A DNA stretch of 64,000 nt, taken from Silicimonas sp963779765. GTDB taxonomy: Bacteria > Pseudomonadota > Alphaproteobacteria > Rhodobacterales > Rhodobacteraceae. Below, piece by piece: positions 8,445-17,735 of this stretch. The translations under genes were made by a program, and so were the position numbers. The first letter of the stretch is position 1. Each line of letters starts with the position of its first letter. The stretch is from assembly GCA_963779765.1 (NCBI GenBank), contig CAVZZP010000001.1, positions 558,001 to 622,000 of the forward strand, read 5' to 3'. The notes under the pieces were generated by a model, which worked only from the letters and a program-made list of their open reading frames with translations, was not told the DNA's origin and did no database searches.

Positions 8445-9008
8445 TCAGGACGGGATGCGGGAGAGGTCTCGGTCGCGGGTCAGGATTTTCGTCTTCGTTT
8501 CCCGACGCACAGGGGTGAAGCCGTTTTTCTGATAGAGCGCAAGGGCGCGGGGATGGTCCAGGGTGCAGGTGTCGACGATCAGCTTCTCGGTCCCCGCCAT
8601 ATCCCAGGCGGTCAGGATCGCCGTCTTCAGAAGCCAGGTCCCCAGACCGCTTCCGACCGCTTCCGGAACGAGGCCGAAATAGTCGAGCTCGGTCACTCCG
8701 GTCGATTTCGGTCCGTCGAGGAAGAAGAATCCGTGCGGCCAACCCTTGTGCATGAGGGTGAAGAGCGACGACCGGGCGAGATGAGACGCGATCTCGTCGT
8801 GGGGACGGGCATACATGTCCTCCCAAGCATAGTCCTGTCCGACCGCGCCGTAGAGGGAAAGGAAATACCATACGGGCGGGGTCTCGGCCTTGAGAAGCGC
8901 AGCCGGCACGCCGAGGGGAAGACGCGGCCAGTCGTAGGTCGGACGCTCGTTCATCTCGAGGTAGGTGACGGTGTACTCGACCTCGGTTCCGGCCTTCTGG
9001 ACCGTCAT
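8445..9008 (-). CDS. GNAT family N-acetyltransferase
   Basis: A 187-residue protein from the ATG at 9008. The acetyl-CoA-binding region reads GLVPEAVGSGLGTWLLKTAI (the Q/RxxGxG/A loop), with GNAT-like strands around TELDYFGL and a C-terminal DHPRALALYQKNGF signature. The substrate cannot be predicted. Its start overlaps the stop of the sseA gene (ATGA, 9008-9005), which supports this start over the longer open frame to 9044. It sits between sseA and the aminotransferase gene in one minus-strand run. Confidence 0.8.
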   Translation of the reverse strand: MTVQKAGTEVEYTVTYLEMNERPTYDWPRLPLGVPAALLKAETPPVWYFLSLYGAVGQDYAWEDMYARPHDEIASHLARSSLFTLMHKGWPHGFFFLDGPKSTGVTELDYFGLVPEAVGSGLGTWLLKTAILTAWDMAGTEKLIVDTCTLDHPRALALYQKNGFTPVRRETKTKILTRDRDLSRIPS

Positions 9009-9854
9009 CCCGTCTCGACCTTCAGGTCGCCGTACATGCCCCACTCGGCCCAGGATCCATCGTAAAGCGAATGGTTGCGGTGGCCGGCGCGCTCCAGCGC
9101 GAGCGAAAGGATCGCCGCCGTCACGCCCGAACCGCAGGACGTGATGACGGGCTTACGAAGGTCGACGCCCGAAGACTTCGAAGATCGCCTTCAACTCCGG
9201 CACGGGTCGAAGCGTGCCGTCGTCATTCAGCAGGCGGCGGTAGTGGACGCTCTTCGAGCCTGGAATGTGACCCGCGCGAAGGCCCGGCCTCGGCTCGGGT
9301 TCCTCACCGCGGAAGCGGGCCGCCGCACGGGCGTCGACGATCTCGTGGTCGCCCAGCTTCGAGGCGGCGGCGACCTGAGTGACGTCCTTCACAAGCTGGT
9401 TCTGCCGGCTTACTGTGATGTGGCGGTCGCGCATGACGGGCGCCATATCCTCGATAGGCCGACCTTCGGCGCGCCACTTCGGAAAGCCCCCGTCCAGCAC
9501 CGCGACGTCGGTCTTTCCCATCAGGCGAAACAGCCACCAGACGCGTGCGGCCGAAAACAGCCCGGCGCCGTCATAGACGACGACCTGATGTCCGTCACCC
9601 ACGCCCATGGCACGCATCCGGCTGATGAACTTCTCGACCGGCGGCACCATGTGCGGCAGGTCGGAACGGTGGTCGCTCAGATCGTCGATGTCGAAGAACC
9701 GCGCACCGGGAATGTGCGCCTTGTCGTACTCGGCCTTGCCGTCCCGCTTCATGTCCGGAAGATACCACGAGGCATCGAGAACCCTGAGATCGGGGTCATC
9801 CAGATGCTGCGCCAGCCACTCGGTCGAGACGAGCGTTTTCGGATCGTCGGCCAT
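9005..9854 (-). pseudogene. sseA: 3-mercaptopyruvate sulfurtransferase, frameshifted (+1)
   Basis: Two rhodanese domains. The frame from the ATG at 9854 covers LVSTEWLAQHLDD, HIPGARFFDID, the inactive first domain and AGHIPGSKSVHY, then breaks after LKAIFEVFG near 9160-9168. The rest continues one frame over: VDLRKPVITSCGSGVTA with the active-site Cys in CGSGVTA, then LYDGSWAEWG and a stop at 9005. The total is 850 bases, one more than a multiple of three, so a single inserted base explains it. The intact enzyme (about 283 residues) moves sulfur from 3-mercaptopyruvate to thiol acceptors. The corrected stop overlaps the GNAT start, which supports the correction. Confidence 0.85.
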
Positions 9855-9996
9855 GAGTTTCGTCCCTCGGTCGTCCGAGTTCCCTGCTACGACGAGGCGT
9901 GCCGCGACGCAAGGCGGGGCCGTGAGGCGGCAATTGTAGCAACCGGGGCCATCCGCTAGTGTCGCGCCGGGGATCGGCGGAACGCACGGGGGGCAG

Positions 9997-11004
9997 TTGA
10001 CCGTACTGGCGGAATACCAGCGGCTCGAGGCCGAGGGCGTGTGGCGCCCCGACCCGGAGGCGCAGCGGCGCAACGTCGTCGTCTCGATCGGCGAGGCGAC
10101 GCTGACGATTTCCGACTTCAACGGCAGCGCGCTGACCCACTGGTCCCTTCCCGCCGTGCAGCGCCTGAACCCCGGCGAGCGCCCTGCCCTCTACGGACCG
10201 GGCGACGACGCGCCCGAGACACTGGAAGTATCGGACGACGAGATGGTCGCCGCCCTCAATCGCGTCCTGAAGGCCATCCGCCGGGGCGCAGCACGGCCGG
10301 GCCGGGTACGCGGCCTCACGACGCTTGCCGTCTTCTTGGGCGCGACGGCGATTGCTGTTTTTTGGCTTCCCGGCGCTATCGTCCGCCACACCGCATCGCT
10401 TGTGCCCGAAAGCGCCCGCACGGGCATCGGGGCCGCCCTCGTCGAGGAAGTAGAGACCGTCGCCGGCGCCGCCTGCGACAACCCCTCGGGGCAGCGCGCG
10501 CTTTCCCGCCTCAGCGACGTGCTGTTCCCCGGCAAGCCCACCACGCTGGTCGTCCTGCCGTCGGCGCTGACCGGAACCGCGAGCCTGCCCGGCGGCACCA
10601 TCCTGATCTCGCATACCCTCGTCGAGGACTACGAGACGCCGGAAGTGCTGGCCGGCTATCTTATCGCCGAGGACATGCGGCGCACCCGGCAGGACCCGCT
10701 GACAGAACTTCTCAAGGCGGCCGGGCTGAAAGCAGCGCTGACGCTTCTGACCACGGGCAAGCTGTCCGAAGACACGCTGAGCCCGATGTCAGAGTGGTTG
10801 GTGTCGCACCCGTCCGCAAGAATACCCCAGCCGGTCTTGGCAATGCGGATGAAAGAAGCGGGTGTCTCCGGAAAGCCCTACGCTCTTGCCGTCGATTATA
10901 CAGGAAAGACGACAGACACCGTGGCCGACGCTATTCCCGCCACGCCGCGACCCGTGCTCGAGGACGGGGACTGGATCGCCCTCCAGCGCATCTGCGAGGA
11001 CTAG
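9997..11004 (+). CDS. membrane protein with degenerate M48-like peptidase region
   Basis: A 335-residue protein starting at TTG 9997 behind a G-rich ribosome binding site. The first 100 residues are soluble, a membrane segment lies near 107-127 (LTTLAVFLGATAIAVFWLPG), and the rest is extracytoplasmic or soluble. The segment LPGGTILISHTLVEDYETPEVLAGYLIAEDMRR aligns in order with the M48 peptidase pattern (LPGG, then a helix that normally holds HExxH). Here the zinc-binding HExxH is replaced by AEDMR, so it is probably not an active metallopeptidase. It is divergent from sseA, with 142 bases between them. Confidence 0.6.
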   Translation: MTVLAEYQRLEAEGVWRPDPEAQRRNVVVSIGEATLTISDFNGSALTHWSLPAVQRLNPGERPALYGPGDDAPETLEVSDDEMVAALNRVLKAIRRGAARPGRVRGLTTLAVFLGATAIAVFWLPGAIVRHTASLVPESARTGIGAALVEEVETVAGAACDNPSGQRALSRLSDVLFPGKPTTLVVLPSALTGTASLPGGTILISHTLVEDYETPEVLAGYLIAEDMRRTRQDPLTELLKAAGLKAALTLLTTGKLSEDTLSPMSEWLVSHPSARIPQPVLAMRMKEAGVSGKPYALAVDYTGKTTDTVADAIPATPRPVLEDGDWIALQRICED

Positions 11005-11255
11005 AGCGCCTTGGCATCGCGGTCTGCGGGTATCGCCTTGAGGCAGTCCGCATCGGTCGGCTCGGCCTGGACCCAAAGCTCCCACCCCGCGATGCGGCGC
11101 AAGACGAAGGTGCATCCCCGCGCGTCGGTGAACACGGGTGCGTCATAACCAGGCGGCGGGACCTTTCGGACGGAATCGACCTGCTGTGCGCAGGCGGACG
11201 AAAACGAGGCCAGGAGACCCAGGCCGATGGCAGTCAGCAGCTTCAATCCAGTCAT
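11001..11255 (-). CDS. small exported hypothetical protein
   Basis: An 84-residue protein from the ATG at 11255. The N-terminus (MTGLKLLTAIGLGLLASFSSACAQQ) is a clear signal peptide. Cleavage after ACA fits signal peptidase I, while the C in SSAC is a poor lipobox. The mature part has two Cys (ARGCTF, DADCLK) that could form a disulfide. No family is recognised. The stop overlaps the end of the convergent gene 9997-11004 by four bases. An upstream ATG at 11348 would add an unlikely leader. Confidence 0.65.
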   Translation of the reverse strand: MTGLKLLTAIGLGLLASFSSACAQQVDSVRKVPPPGYDAPVFTDARGCTFVLRRIAGWELWVQAEPTDADCLKAIPADRDAKAL

Positions 11256-11310
11256 CCCCACGATTCCCCGACGGCACTTTGCCGACCGAGGGACGCGGGG
11301 TAAAGAATTT

Positions 11311-11943
11311 CTACTTCGTTCCGAACATCCTGTCGCCGGCATCGCCAAGGCCGGGGACGATGTAGCCTTTCTCGTTCAGGCGCTCGTCGAGTGCGGCGGT
11401 GACGATCGGCACGTCGGGATGCGCTTCCTTCATGCGCGCCACGCCTTCGGGAGCGGCGAGCAGGCAGAGGAAACGGATGTTGTCCGCGCCCGCCTTCTTC
11501 AGAAGATCCACGGCCGCCACAGAGCTGTTGCCAGTCGCGAGCATCGGGTCGACCGCGATGACCAGCCGGTTGTCCAGTTCGCCCGGCAGTTTGCAGTAGT
11601 ACTGGACCGGCTTCAGCGTCGCCTCGTCACGGTACAGACCCACGAAGCCGACCCGTGCCGAGGGGATCAGGTCCAGCATCCCGTCCAGCAATCCGTTGCC
11701 TGCCCTCAGGATCGAGACCAGCGCCAGCTTCCGTCCCGAGAGCACCGGGGCGTCCATGTCGCAGAGCGGCGTCTCGATGGTTCGCGTCGTCATCGGCAGG
11801 GACCGCGTCACCTCGTAGGCAAGAAGCGTGCTGATCTCGCGCAGAAGCTGGCGGAAGACGGCGGTGGAGGTGTCCTTCTCGCGCATCAGCGTCAGCTTGT
11901 GCTGGACCAGCGGGTGATCGACGACGGTAAGGTGATCGGTCAT
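11311..11943 (-). CDS. upp: uracil phosphoribosyltransferase
   Basis: A 210-residue enzyme that makes UMP from uracil and PRPP. The PRPP-binding loop is VDPMLATGNS, and SILRAGNGLLDGM and the C-terminal PGLGDAGDRMFGTK are typical of the family. The start ATG (11943) overlaps the stop of deoB (ATGA), making it the last gene of the cdd-deoA-deoB-upp salvage operon. Confidence 0.96.
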   Translation of the reverse strand: MTDHLTVVDHPLVQHKLTLMREKDTSTAVFRQLLREISTLLAYEVTRSLPMTTRTIETPLCDMDAPVLSGRKLALVSILRAGNGLLDGMLDLIPSARVGFVGLYRDEATLKPVQYYCKLPGELDNRLVIAVDPMLATGNSSVAAVDLLKKAGADNIRFLCLLAAPEGVARMKEAHPDVPIVTAALDERLNEKGYIVPGLGDAGDRMFGTK

Positions 11944-13166
11944 CTCGGCTCCTGTGCAGTGAAAGGCATGCCCGGGCCGCGAGACGGGACGCCGAGGTGC
12001 GCGGCAACGGTCGCAGCGACGTCGACGAAGGCCACCTGTCCCGCTGCCAGCGGCGCAGGTCCTTTGCCCACGACCGCAACGCGCTCGCGGGTGTGATCGG
12101 TGCCCGACCAGGTCGGATCGTTGCCGTGGTCGGCGGTGAAGAGGATCAGGTCGTCGTCTCGGAGGTTCGCCAAAAGGCGCGGCACTTGGCTGTCGAACCA
12201 TTCGAGCGCGCGGGCATAGCCCGAGACGTCGCGCCTGTGCCCGTAGAGCGTGTCGAACTCGACGAAGTTGGCGAACGTCAGGCTTCCGTCCTCTGCTTCG
12301 GCGATCAGGCGCACAAGATGCTCCATCAGCTCGTCGTCGCTGCCCTTGGCAACGTCGTCTATGCCTCGCATCGAGAAGATGTCGCCGATCTTGCCGACCG
12401 CGTGGACCTTGCGCCCCGCCTCCGAGACCCAATCGCACAGCGTCGGAGACGGTGGCTCGATGGCGAAGTCCTTGCGGTTCTTCGTGCGCTTGAAGTCGAG
12501 CGCCGTCTCGCCAAGGAAAGGCCGAGCGATGACGCGACCGACCTTCATGGCGTGGAGCGTCGGTGCCAAACCCCTGCACATCGACAACAGGCGCTCCAGC
12601 CCGAAACGCTCCTCGTGCGCGGCGATCTGGAACACGCTATCGACCGACGTATAGCAGATCGGCCAGCCGGTTCGCAGATGCTCCTCCCCAAGGTCTTCGA
12701 TGATCTGCGTGCCCGAGGCGTGGCAGTTGCCGAGTGTGCCCTCGGTGCCTGCGAGCCGCGCGGCCTCGGCCATGAGGTCGGGCGGGAAGGCGGGCTGCGC
12801 GTCCGGGAAGTAGTGCCAGTCCCACGGAACTGGCACGCCCGCCAGTTCCCAGTGACCCGACGGAGTATCCTTGCCCTGCGACACCTCGGTCGCGGCCGCC
12901 CAGATGCCTTCTGGCTTGGCGTCTAGACCCGGTGTTGCCTCGCCACCCGCGAGGCGCACGGCAGCACCAAGGCCGAGACGATCGAGATGAGGCATCCTCA
13001 GCGGACCCGTCCGGTTTTCCTCCGCCTCGCCCCGTGCACAGGCCTGGGCGATGTGGGCCAGGGTGTTCGATCCTGTATCGGGTCGTTTGCCGTTGAAGAA
13101 AGCAGCGGCATCAGGCGCGCCGCCTGCCCCGGCGCTGTCGAGAACGACGAGGAAGGCCCGCGCCAT
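11940..13166 (-). CDS. deoB: phosphopentomutase
   Basis: A 408-residue alkaline-phosphatase-superfamily enzyme that interconverts (deoxy)ribose 1- and 5-phosphate. The metal-binding Asp is in VVLDSAGAG (D10), the phosphorylated Thr region is GKDTPSGHWE, and the C-terminal metal site is TADHGNDPTWSGTDHT. The ATG at 13166 overlaps the corrected deoA stop (TGATG). It links nucleoside phosphorolysis to the pentose phosphate pathway. The gene appears intact. Confidence 0.95.
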   Translation of the reverse strand: MARAFLVVLDSAGAGGAPDAAAFFNGKRPDTGSNTLAHIAQACARGEAEENRTGPLRMPHLDRLGLGAAVRLAGGEATPGLDAKPEGIWAAATEVSQGKDTPSGHWELAGVPVPWDWHYFPDAQPAFPPDLMAEAARLAGTEGTLGNCHASGTQIIEDLGEEHLRTGWPICYTSVDSVFQIAAHEERFGLERLLSMCRGLAPTLHAMKVGRVIARPFLGETALDFKRTKNRKDFAIEPPSPTLCDWVSEAGRKVHAVGKIGDIFSMRGIDDVAKGSDDELMEHLVRLIAEAEDGSLTFANFVEFDTLYGHRRDVSGYARALEWFDSQVPRLLANLRDDDLILFTADHGNDPTWSGTDHTRERVAVVGKGPAPLAAGQVAFVDVAATVAAHLGVPSRGPGMPFTAQEPR

Positions 13167-14469
13167 CAGCCCACCCTCTCGAGCATCAGCGGCAAGGGGT
13201 CGGCGTGATCGCCGATCGTCAGCGCGGCAAGATACGCACGCTCGGCCTCCTGCGCTGCCTTTCTCTCCGGCGGCATGAAGTCGCGCGACGGGCTGACCCT
13301 TGGACACTTCGGAGCCGAGGGGAAGAATGTCCGAGAAGCCGACCGAGGCGTCGATCCTGTCGCCTTCTCGCAACCGTCCTCCGCCAAGGTGCACAACGGC
13401 AAGCCCGATGGCATGACCGTCCAGCGCTGCGATCTTCCCAGCCTGTGGTGCAGCGATCTCGCGGATGACGTTGGCTTCGGGCAGGCGGCTCTGCCAATCC
13501 TCGCTGAAGCGTGCCGGGACCGCCGAGAGCCTCGATCATCGCGTCGAACTTCCGGGCGGCCTTGCCTGATTTCAGTGTATCGAGCAGCTTGCCCGCCGCC
13601 ACTTCCGGCGAGACGTCGACCCCCGCAAGCAGCATCAACTCCGCCCCAAGGGCCAAAGTCAGGTCGACGAGGCGCGAGTTGCGCGGATTGGTCAGCGCCT
13701 GCATGACCTCGGCCACCTCGAGCGCGTTCCCGGCAGTCGAGGCAAGCGGCTGGTCCATCGCGGTGACCAGCGCCGCCGTCCGGCACCCTGCCCCGTTGGC
13801 CGTGGAGACAAGCGACCTCGCCAGGGCAACGGCATCCTCACGCGTTTTCATGAAGGCGCCCGAGCCGCACTTCACGTCGAGGATCAGCGATCCCAGACCT
13901 GCCGCCAGTTTCTTCGACAGGATCGACGCGGTGATGAGGTCGATGCTTTCGACCGTCCCCGTCACGTCGCGCACTGCATAAAGCCGTTTGTCCGCCGGCG
14001 CGATCCGTTTTGACGCCGAGACGATGGCGCAGCCGATGTCATCGACCATGCGGCGGAAAGCCGTCTCGTCCACGTCGGTCGCTACGCCGGGGATGGCCTC
14101 GAGCTTGTCGAGGGTTCCGCCGGTATGTCCGAGGCCACGGCCCGAGATCATCGGGTTCGCCACGCCGACGGCCGCGAGCATGGGCGCGAGCAGCAAGGAC
14201 ACGCAGTCGCCGATGCCGCCCGTGGAGTGCTTGTCGACAACGGGCGTCTTCAGCTTCCACTCCAGGACGTCGCCTGAATCCCGCATCGCCAGGGTCAGCG
14301 CGACCCGCGCTTCTTCCGACAACCCCCGCAGGCAGACGGCCATGGCGAAGGCCCCGGCCTGGGCGTCGGTCACGGCCCCGGTGGCAAGACCGTTGGCGAA
14401 CCAGGTCATCTGAGCCTGAGTGGGCTCGCCCCCGTCGCGCAGAGTCTCGATGATCGCGCGAGCGTCCAT
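13166..14469 (-). pseudogene. deoA: thymidine phosphorylase, two frameshifts (+1, +1)
   Basis: The N-terminal 320 or so residues are intact from the ATG at 14469 (signature region SGRGLGHTGGTLDKLE; VDKHSTGGIGD phosphate loop). After FDAMIEALGGP the frame shifts near 13517, continues as ARFSEDWQSRLPEANVI, and shifts again at an A-run near 13260-13262, ending ERAYLAALTIGDHADPLPL. The span of 1304 bases is two above a multiple of three, as expected for two inserted bases. The enzyme splits thymidine to thymine and deoxyribose 1-phosphate. The corrected stop overlaps the deoB start, which favours sequence error over real decay. Confidence 0.88.
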
Positions 14470-14471
14470 CC

Positions 14472-14861
14472 TCAGCGGTCCATCGCGGATTTGGCGAAGG
14501 CACCCGGAAGAAGTTCCGACATCGTCATTGTGAGCGTCTCGCCCGAGACCGACGCCATGGTGACGGGCGTGTCCGGCGCGGCGAACTCCGACAGCTTCTG
14601 GCGACACCCGCCGCAGGGCGTGACGGGGTCGGGGCTGTCGGCGATGACGGCAACCTCGGCGATGCGGGTCTCGCCGCCTGCGATCATCGCGGCGATGGCG
14701 CCCGCCTCGGCACAGGTGCCCTGCGGGTAAGCTGCGTTCTCGACGTTGACGCCGACAAAGACCTTGCCGGAGGCGGTCCTGAGCGCGGCTCCGACCTTGA
14801 AGCCGGAATAGGGGGCGTAGGCGTTCGGCCGCGCCGCCGCGGCCTCGTCGATCAGGCTCAT
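14472..14861 (-). CDS. cdd: cytidine deaminase
   Basis: A 129-residue protein, the usual size of the homotetrameric type. The catalytic motif is CAEAGAI (Cys ligand plus proton-shuttling Glu) and the second zinc site is PCGGCRQ. It deaminates cytidine and deoxycytidine for pyrimidine salvage. The start is the ATG at 14861. The stop lies two bases before the deoA start, so it heads the salvage operon, whose promoter should lie in the gap to maeB. Confidence 0.95.
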   Translation of the reverse strand: MSLIDEAAAARPNAYAPYSGFKVGAALRTASGKVFVGVNVENAAYPQGTCAEAGAIAAMIAGGETRIAEVAVIADSPDPVTPCGGCRQKLSEFAAPDTPVTMASVSGETLTMTMSELLPGAFAKSAMDR

Positions 14862-15016
14862 GAACGATGTCCTTTTCGGCCAACGTGACCCGTGGCATTG
14901 GGGATGGCAAGAGTGGGAGAGGCTTGCCCCGTCCGGAACTTCAACGCAGACTGCGACGCGACCGATGTCCCCCGCTGCCGCCAAAGAGCGGCGGGGATAT
15001 GCGCCGGTCCAAGATT

Positions 15017-15030
15017 GTTTAACGCTAAAC
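15017..15030. promoter_or_regulatory. imperfect palindrome with central CG upstream of maeB
   Basis: GTTTAACGCTAAAC reads almost the same on both strands (12 of 14 positions) and is centred on CG, the hallmark of LacI/GalR-family operators. It lies 18 bases before the maeB ATG, so a bound repressor would block the promoter or early elongation. A LacI-type regulator of gluconeogenic carbon flow is possible, but no regulator gene is in the window. Confidence 0.45.
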
Positions 15031-15048
15031 TATCTGGGGGAGGACACC

Positions 15049-17332
15049 ATGACCAGCGACACGCGCGAGATCGCGCTTCGGCAGGCTGCGCTCGATTACC
15101 ACGAGTTCCCAAAGCCCGGTAAGCTCGAGATCCGCGCAACCAAGCCGCTGGCCAACGGCCGTGACCTGGCCCGCGCCTACAGCCCCGGCGTTGCCGAGGC
15201 TTGCCTCGAGATCAAGGCCGACCCGCTGACCGCCAGCCGCTATACCGCCCGCGGCAACATGGTCGCAGTGGTGACGAACGGCACTGCGGTCCTCGGGTTG
15301 GGCAACATCGGGGCGTTGGCGGCCAAACCCGTGATGGAAGGCAAGGCAGTCCTCTTCAAGAAATTCGGCAACATCGACTGTTTCGACATCGAGCTGAACG
15401 AAAGCGACCCCGAAAAGCTCGCCGACATCGTCTGCGCGCTGGAGCCGACCTTTGGCGCCATCAACCTCGAGGACATCAAGGCGCCGGACTGCTTCATCGT
15501 CGAAAAGCTCTGCCACGAGCGCATGAATATCCCTGTCTTCCACGACGACCAGCACGGAACGGCCATCGTGGTTGCCGCCGCCGCGATGAACGCCATGACC
15601 GTCTCCGAGAAGCGGTTCGAGGACATCAAGGTCGTCTCGACCGGCGGAGGTGCCGCGGGAATCGCCTGCCTGAACATGCTTCTGAAGCTGGGCGTCAGGC
15701 GCGAGAATGTCTTCCTTTGCGACCTCGCGGGCCTCGTCCACGAAGGTCGGACCGTCGAGATGACGCCGCAGAAGGCCGAGTTCGCGCAACCCGGCGGGCC
15801 CCGCAACCTTGCTGAGGTGATCGAGGGCGCAGATCTCTTCCTCGGCCTTTCCGGACCGGGCGTCATGACACCCGACATGGTCACGCGGATGAACACGCCC
15901 CCCATCATATTCGCTCTCGCCAATCCGACGCCCGAGATCGACCCCGAACTCGCCCGCGCCGCTGCGCCCGACGCCATCATTGCGACCGGGCGGTCCGACG
16001 TGCCGAACCAGGTCAACAACGTCCTCTGCTTCCCGTTCATTTTCCGCGGTGCCCTCGATGTCGGCGCGACCGGCATCAACGACGAGATGAAGCTCGCCTG
16101 CGCCGAGGCCATCGCAAAGCTTGCCCGCGCCACAACCTCCGCAGAGGCCGCGGCGGCTTACAAGGGCGAAGAGATGACCTTTGGCCCGAACTACCTGATC
16201 CCCAAGCCGTTCGACCCGCGCCTCATGGGTGTCGTTGCATCGGCCGTGGCCGTGGCCGCGATGGAGACGGGCGTCGCCACGAAGCCGATCGCCGATATCG
16301 GGGCCTACAAGCGCAAGCTGGACGGATCGGTCTTCAAGTCGACCATGATCATGCGACCCGTCTTCGAGGCAGCCGCTACTGCACGTCGTACGATCGTCTT
16401 CGCCGAGGGCGAGAACGAGCGCGTCCTGCGCGCCGCGACGGCCATGATCGAGGAAACAACCGACGTCCCCATCCTGATCGGCCGACCCGACGTCGTCAGC
16501 TCGCGGATCGAGCGGCTCGGCCTGCCGATGCGGGCGGGCGAGGACTTCGAGCTTGTGAACCCCGAGAACGACCCGCGCTATCGCGACTACTGGCAGGACT
16601 ATCACGCCCTGATGGAGCGGCGGGGCGTCACGCCTGAATTGTCGCGGGCCATCATGCGCACCAACACCACGGCAATCGGCGCCGTCATGGTCCACCGGGG
16701 CGAGGCCGACAGCCTGATCTGCGGGACGTTCGGACAGTATCTCTGGCACCTTCGCTATATTACGGAGGTCTTGGCGACCGAGGGCCGTCACCCCATCGGT
16801 GCGCTGTCGCTTCTGATCCTCGAAGACGGGCCGCTCTTCATCGCAGACACCCACGTGCACCCGGAACCAACACCGGAACAGATTGCAGAGGTTGTGGTCG
16901 GCGCCGCGCGTCACGTACGGCGCTTCGGACTGGAGCCCAAGATCGCGCTCTGCTCGCACAGCCAGTTCGGCAACCTCGACTGCGACACTGGCCGCCGGAT
17001 GCGAGCGGCGCTCGCCATCCTCGATGCCGAGCCGCGCGACTTTCTCTACGAGGGCGAGATGCACACCGACACGGCGCTCGACATAGAGATCCGCGAGCGG
17101 ATCATGCCGAACTCGCGCTTTCAGGGACCGGCGAACGTGCTGGTTTTCGCGAACACGGACGCCGCATCCGCCGTGCGCAACATCCTGAAGATGAAGGCCG
17201 GCGGCCTCGAGGTCGGGACCGATCCTCATGGGGATGGCGAACCGGGCGCATATCGTGACGCCGTCCATCACCGCGCGGGGGCTTCTGAACATCTCGGCGC
17301 TGGCCGGTACGCCGGTGTCGATCTACGGCTGA
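15049..17332 (+). pseudogene. maeB: NADP-dependent malic enzyme (MaeB type), frameshifted near the C-terminus
   Basis: Starts at ATG 15049 behind a strong GGGGGAGG site. Residues 1-430 are the malic enzyme (AYSPGVAEACLEI, FHDDQHGTAIV, GGGAAGIACLNM nucleotide loop); the rest is the phosphotransacetylase-like domain of MaeB proteins. The frame breaks at about 17217 after KAGGLEVG, where one extra base shifts it. Corrected, it ends PILMGMANRAHIV...TPVSIYG at 17332, giving about 760 residues. It oxidatively decarboxylates malate to pyruvate. It is divergent from cdd, with a possible LacI-type operator in front. The long open frame to 17889 is an artefact of the shift. Confidence 0.9.
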
Positions 17333-17335
17333 TAC

Positions 17336-17356
17336 GCCGCCGGTCGTCCCGGCGGC
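17336..17356 (+). terminator. GC hairpin after maeB
   Basis: Eight-base stem GCCGCCGG/CCGGCGGC with a five-base loop, starting four bases after the corrected maeB stop. No T-run follows, so intrinsic termination is not certain; it may also protect the mRNA end. Confidence 0.5.
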
Positions 17357-17376
17357 GCGTAGCTCGTCGGAAACCC

Positions 17377-17433
17377 TTACTTCTTGGTGGTTTTCGTCGC
17401 GGGTTTCGCTGGCTTCTGCTTCTTGTCGCCCAT
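17377..17433 (-). CDS. possible 18-residue Lys/Pro-rich peptide
   Basis: A tiny frame reads MGDKKQKPAKPATKTTKK and stops at TAA. It has a well-placed ribosome binding site (GAGG, about 8 bases before the ATG at 17433). It sits between maeB and prpE on the opposite strand. The composition (7 Lys, 3 Pro, 4 Thr/Ala repeats) is unlike random GC-rich sequence, but so short a frame can arise by chance. Confidence 0.3.
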   Translation of the reverse strand: MGDKKQKPAKPATKTTKK

Positions 17434-17549
17434 GGGCTTACCTCAAGAGAACGGGCGCGCGGGATTGCTCGCCGTACACGAATCGGAACACCTTTTACCC
17501 TGAGTTCGGGCAAATGGATTTTTGCGGACATAGGCGGATCGTGGCCTTC

Positions 17550-17651
17550 GCAGTTTTGCAGAGGTTTATTTCCGTTTTCCGCGAAGGCCCTGTCATTCCC
17601 GAATCTGCAAAACTTTGCAGGACGCCATGGCAAACAATGCAAAAAATTCGC
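17550..17651 (+). promoter_or_regulatory. TTTGCA/TGCAAA sites upstream of prpE (ScfR/PccR-like)
   Basis: Three related sites precede prpE: GCAGTTTTGCAG at 17550-17561, the near-perfect palindrome CTGCAAAACTTTGCAG at 17605-17620, and TGCAAAAAATTCGC at 17638-17651. The short-chain fatty acyl-CoA regulators (ScfR family; PccR in Rhodobacter sphaeroides) are reported to bind paired TTTGCAAA elements at propionyl-CoA genes. The match in motif and in target pathway makes such control likely, but the regulator gene is not in the window. Confidence 0.55.
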
Positions 17652-17735
17652 GGCACTCTGCCGCTGCAGGTGCCATCGTGCTTGCCTGACCCAAGCTGGC
17701 GGTCGTAGCACTCTGCCATCGAGGAGGAGCGTCGC

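Noticed and set aside
11311..12579. Longer N-terminal extension of upp
   Set aside because: The extra 212 codons are an out-of-frame reading of deoB; the ATG at 11943 gives the normal 210-residue protein.
15025..17292. 755-codon minus-strand frame opposite maeB
   Set aside because: Shadow of the malic enzyme gene; no recognisable domain.
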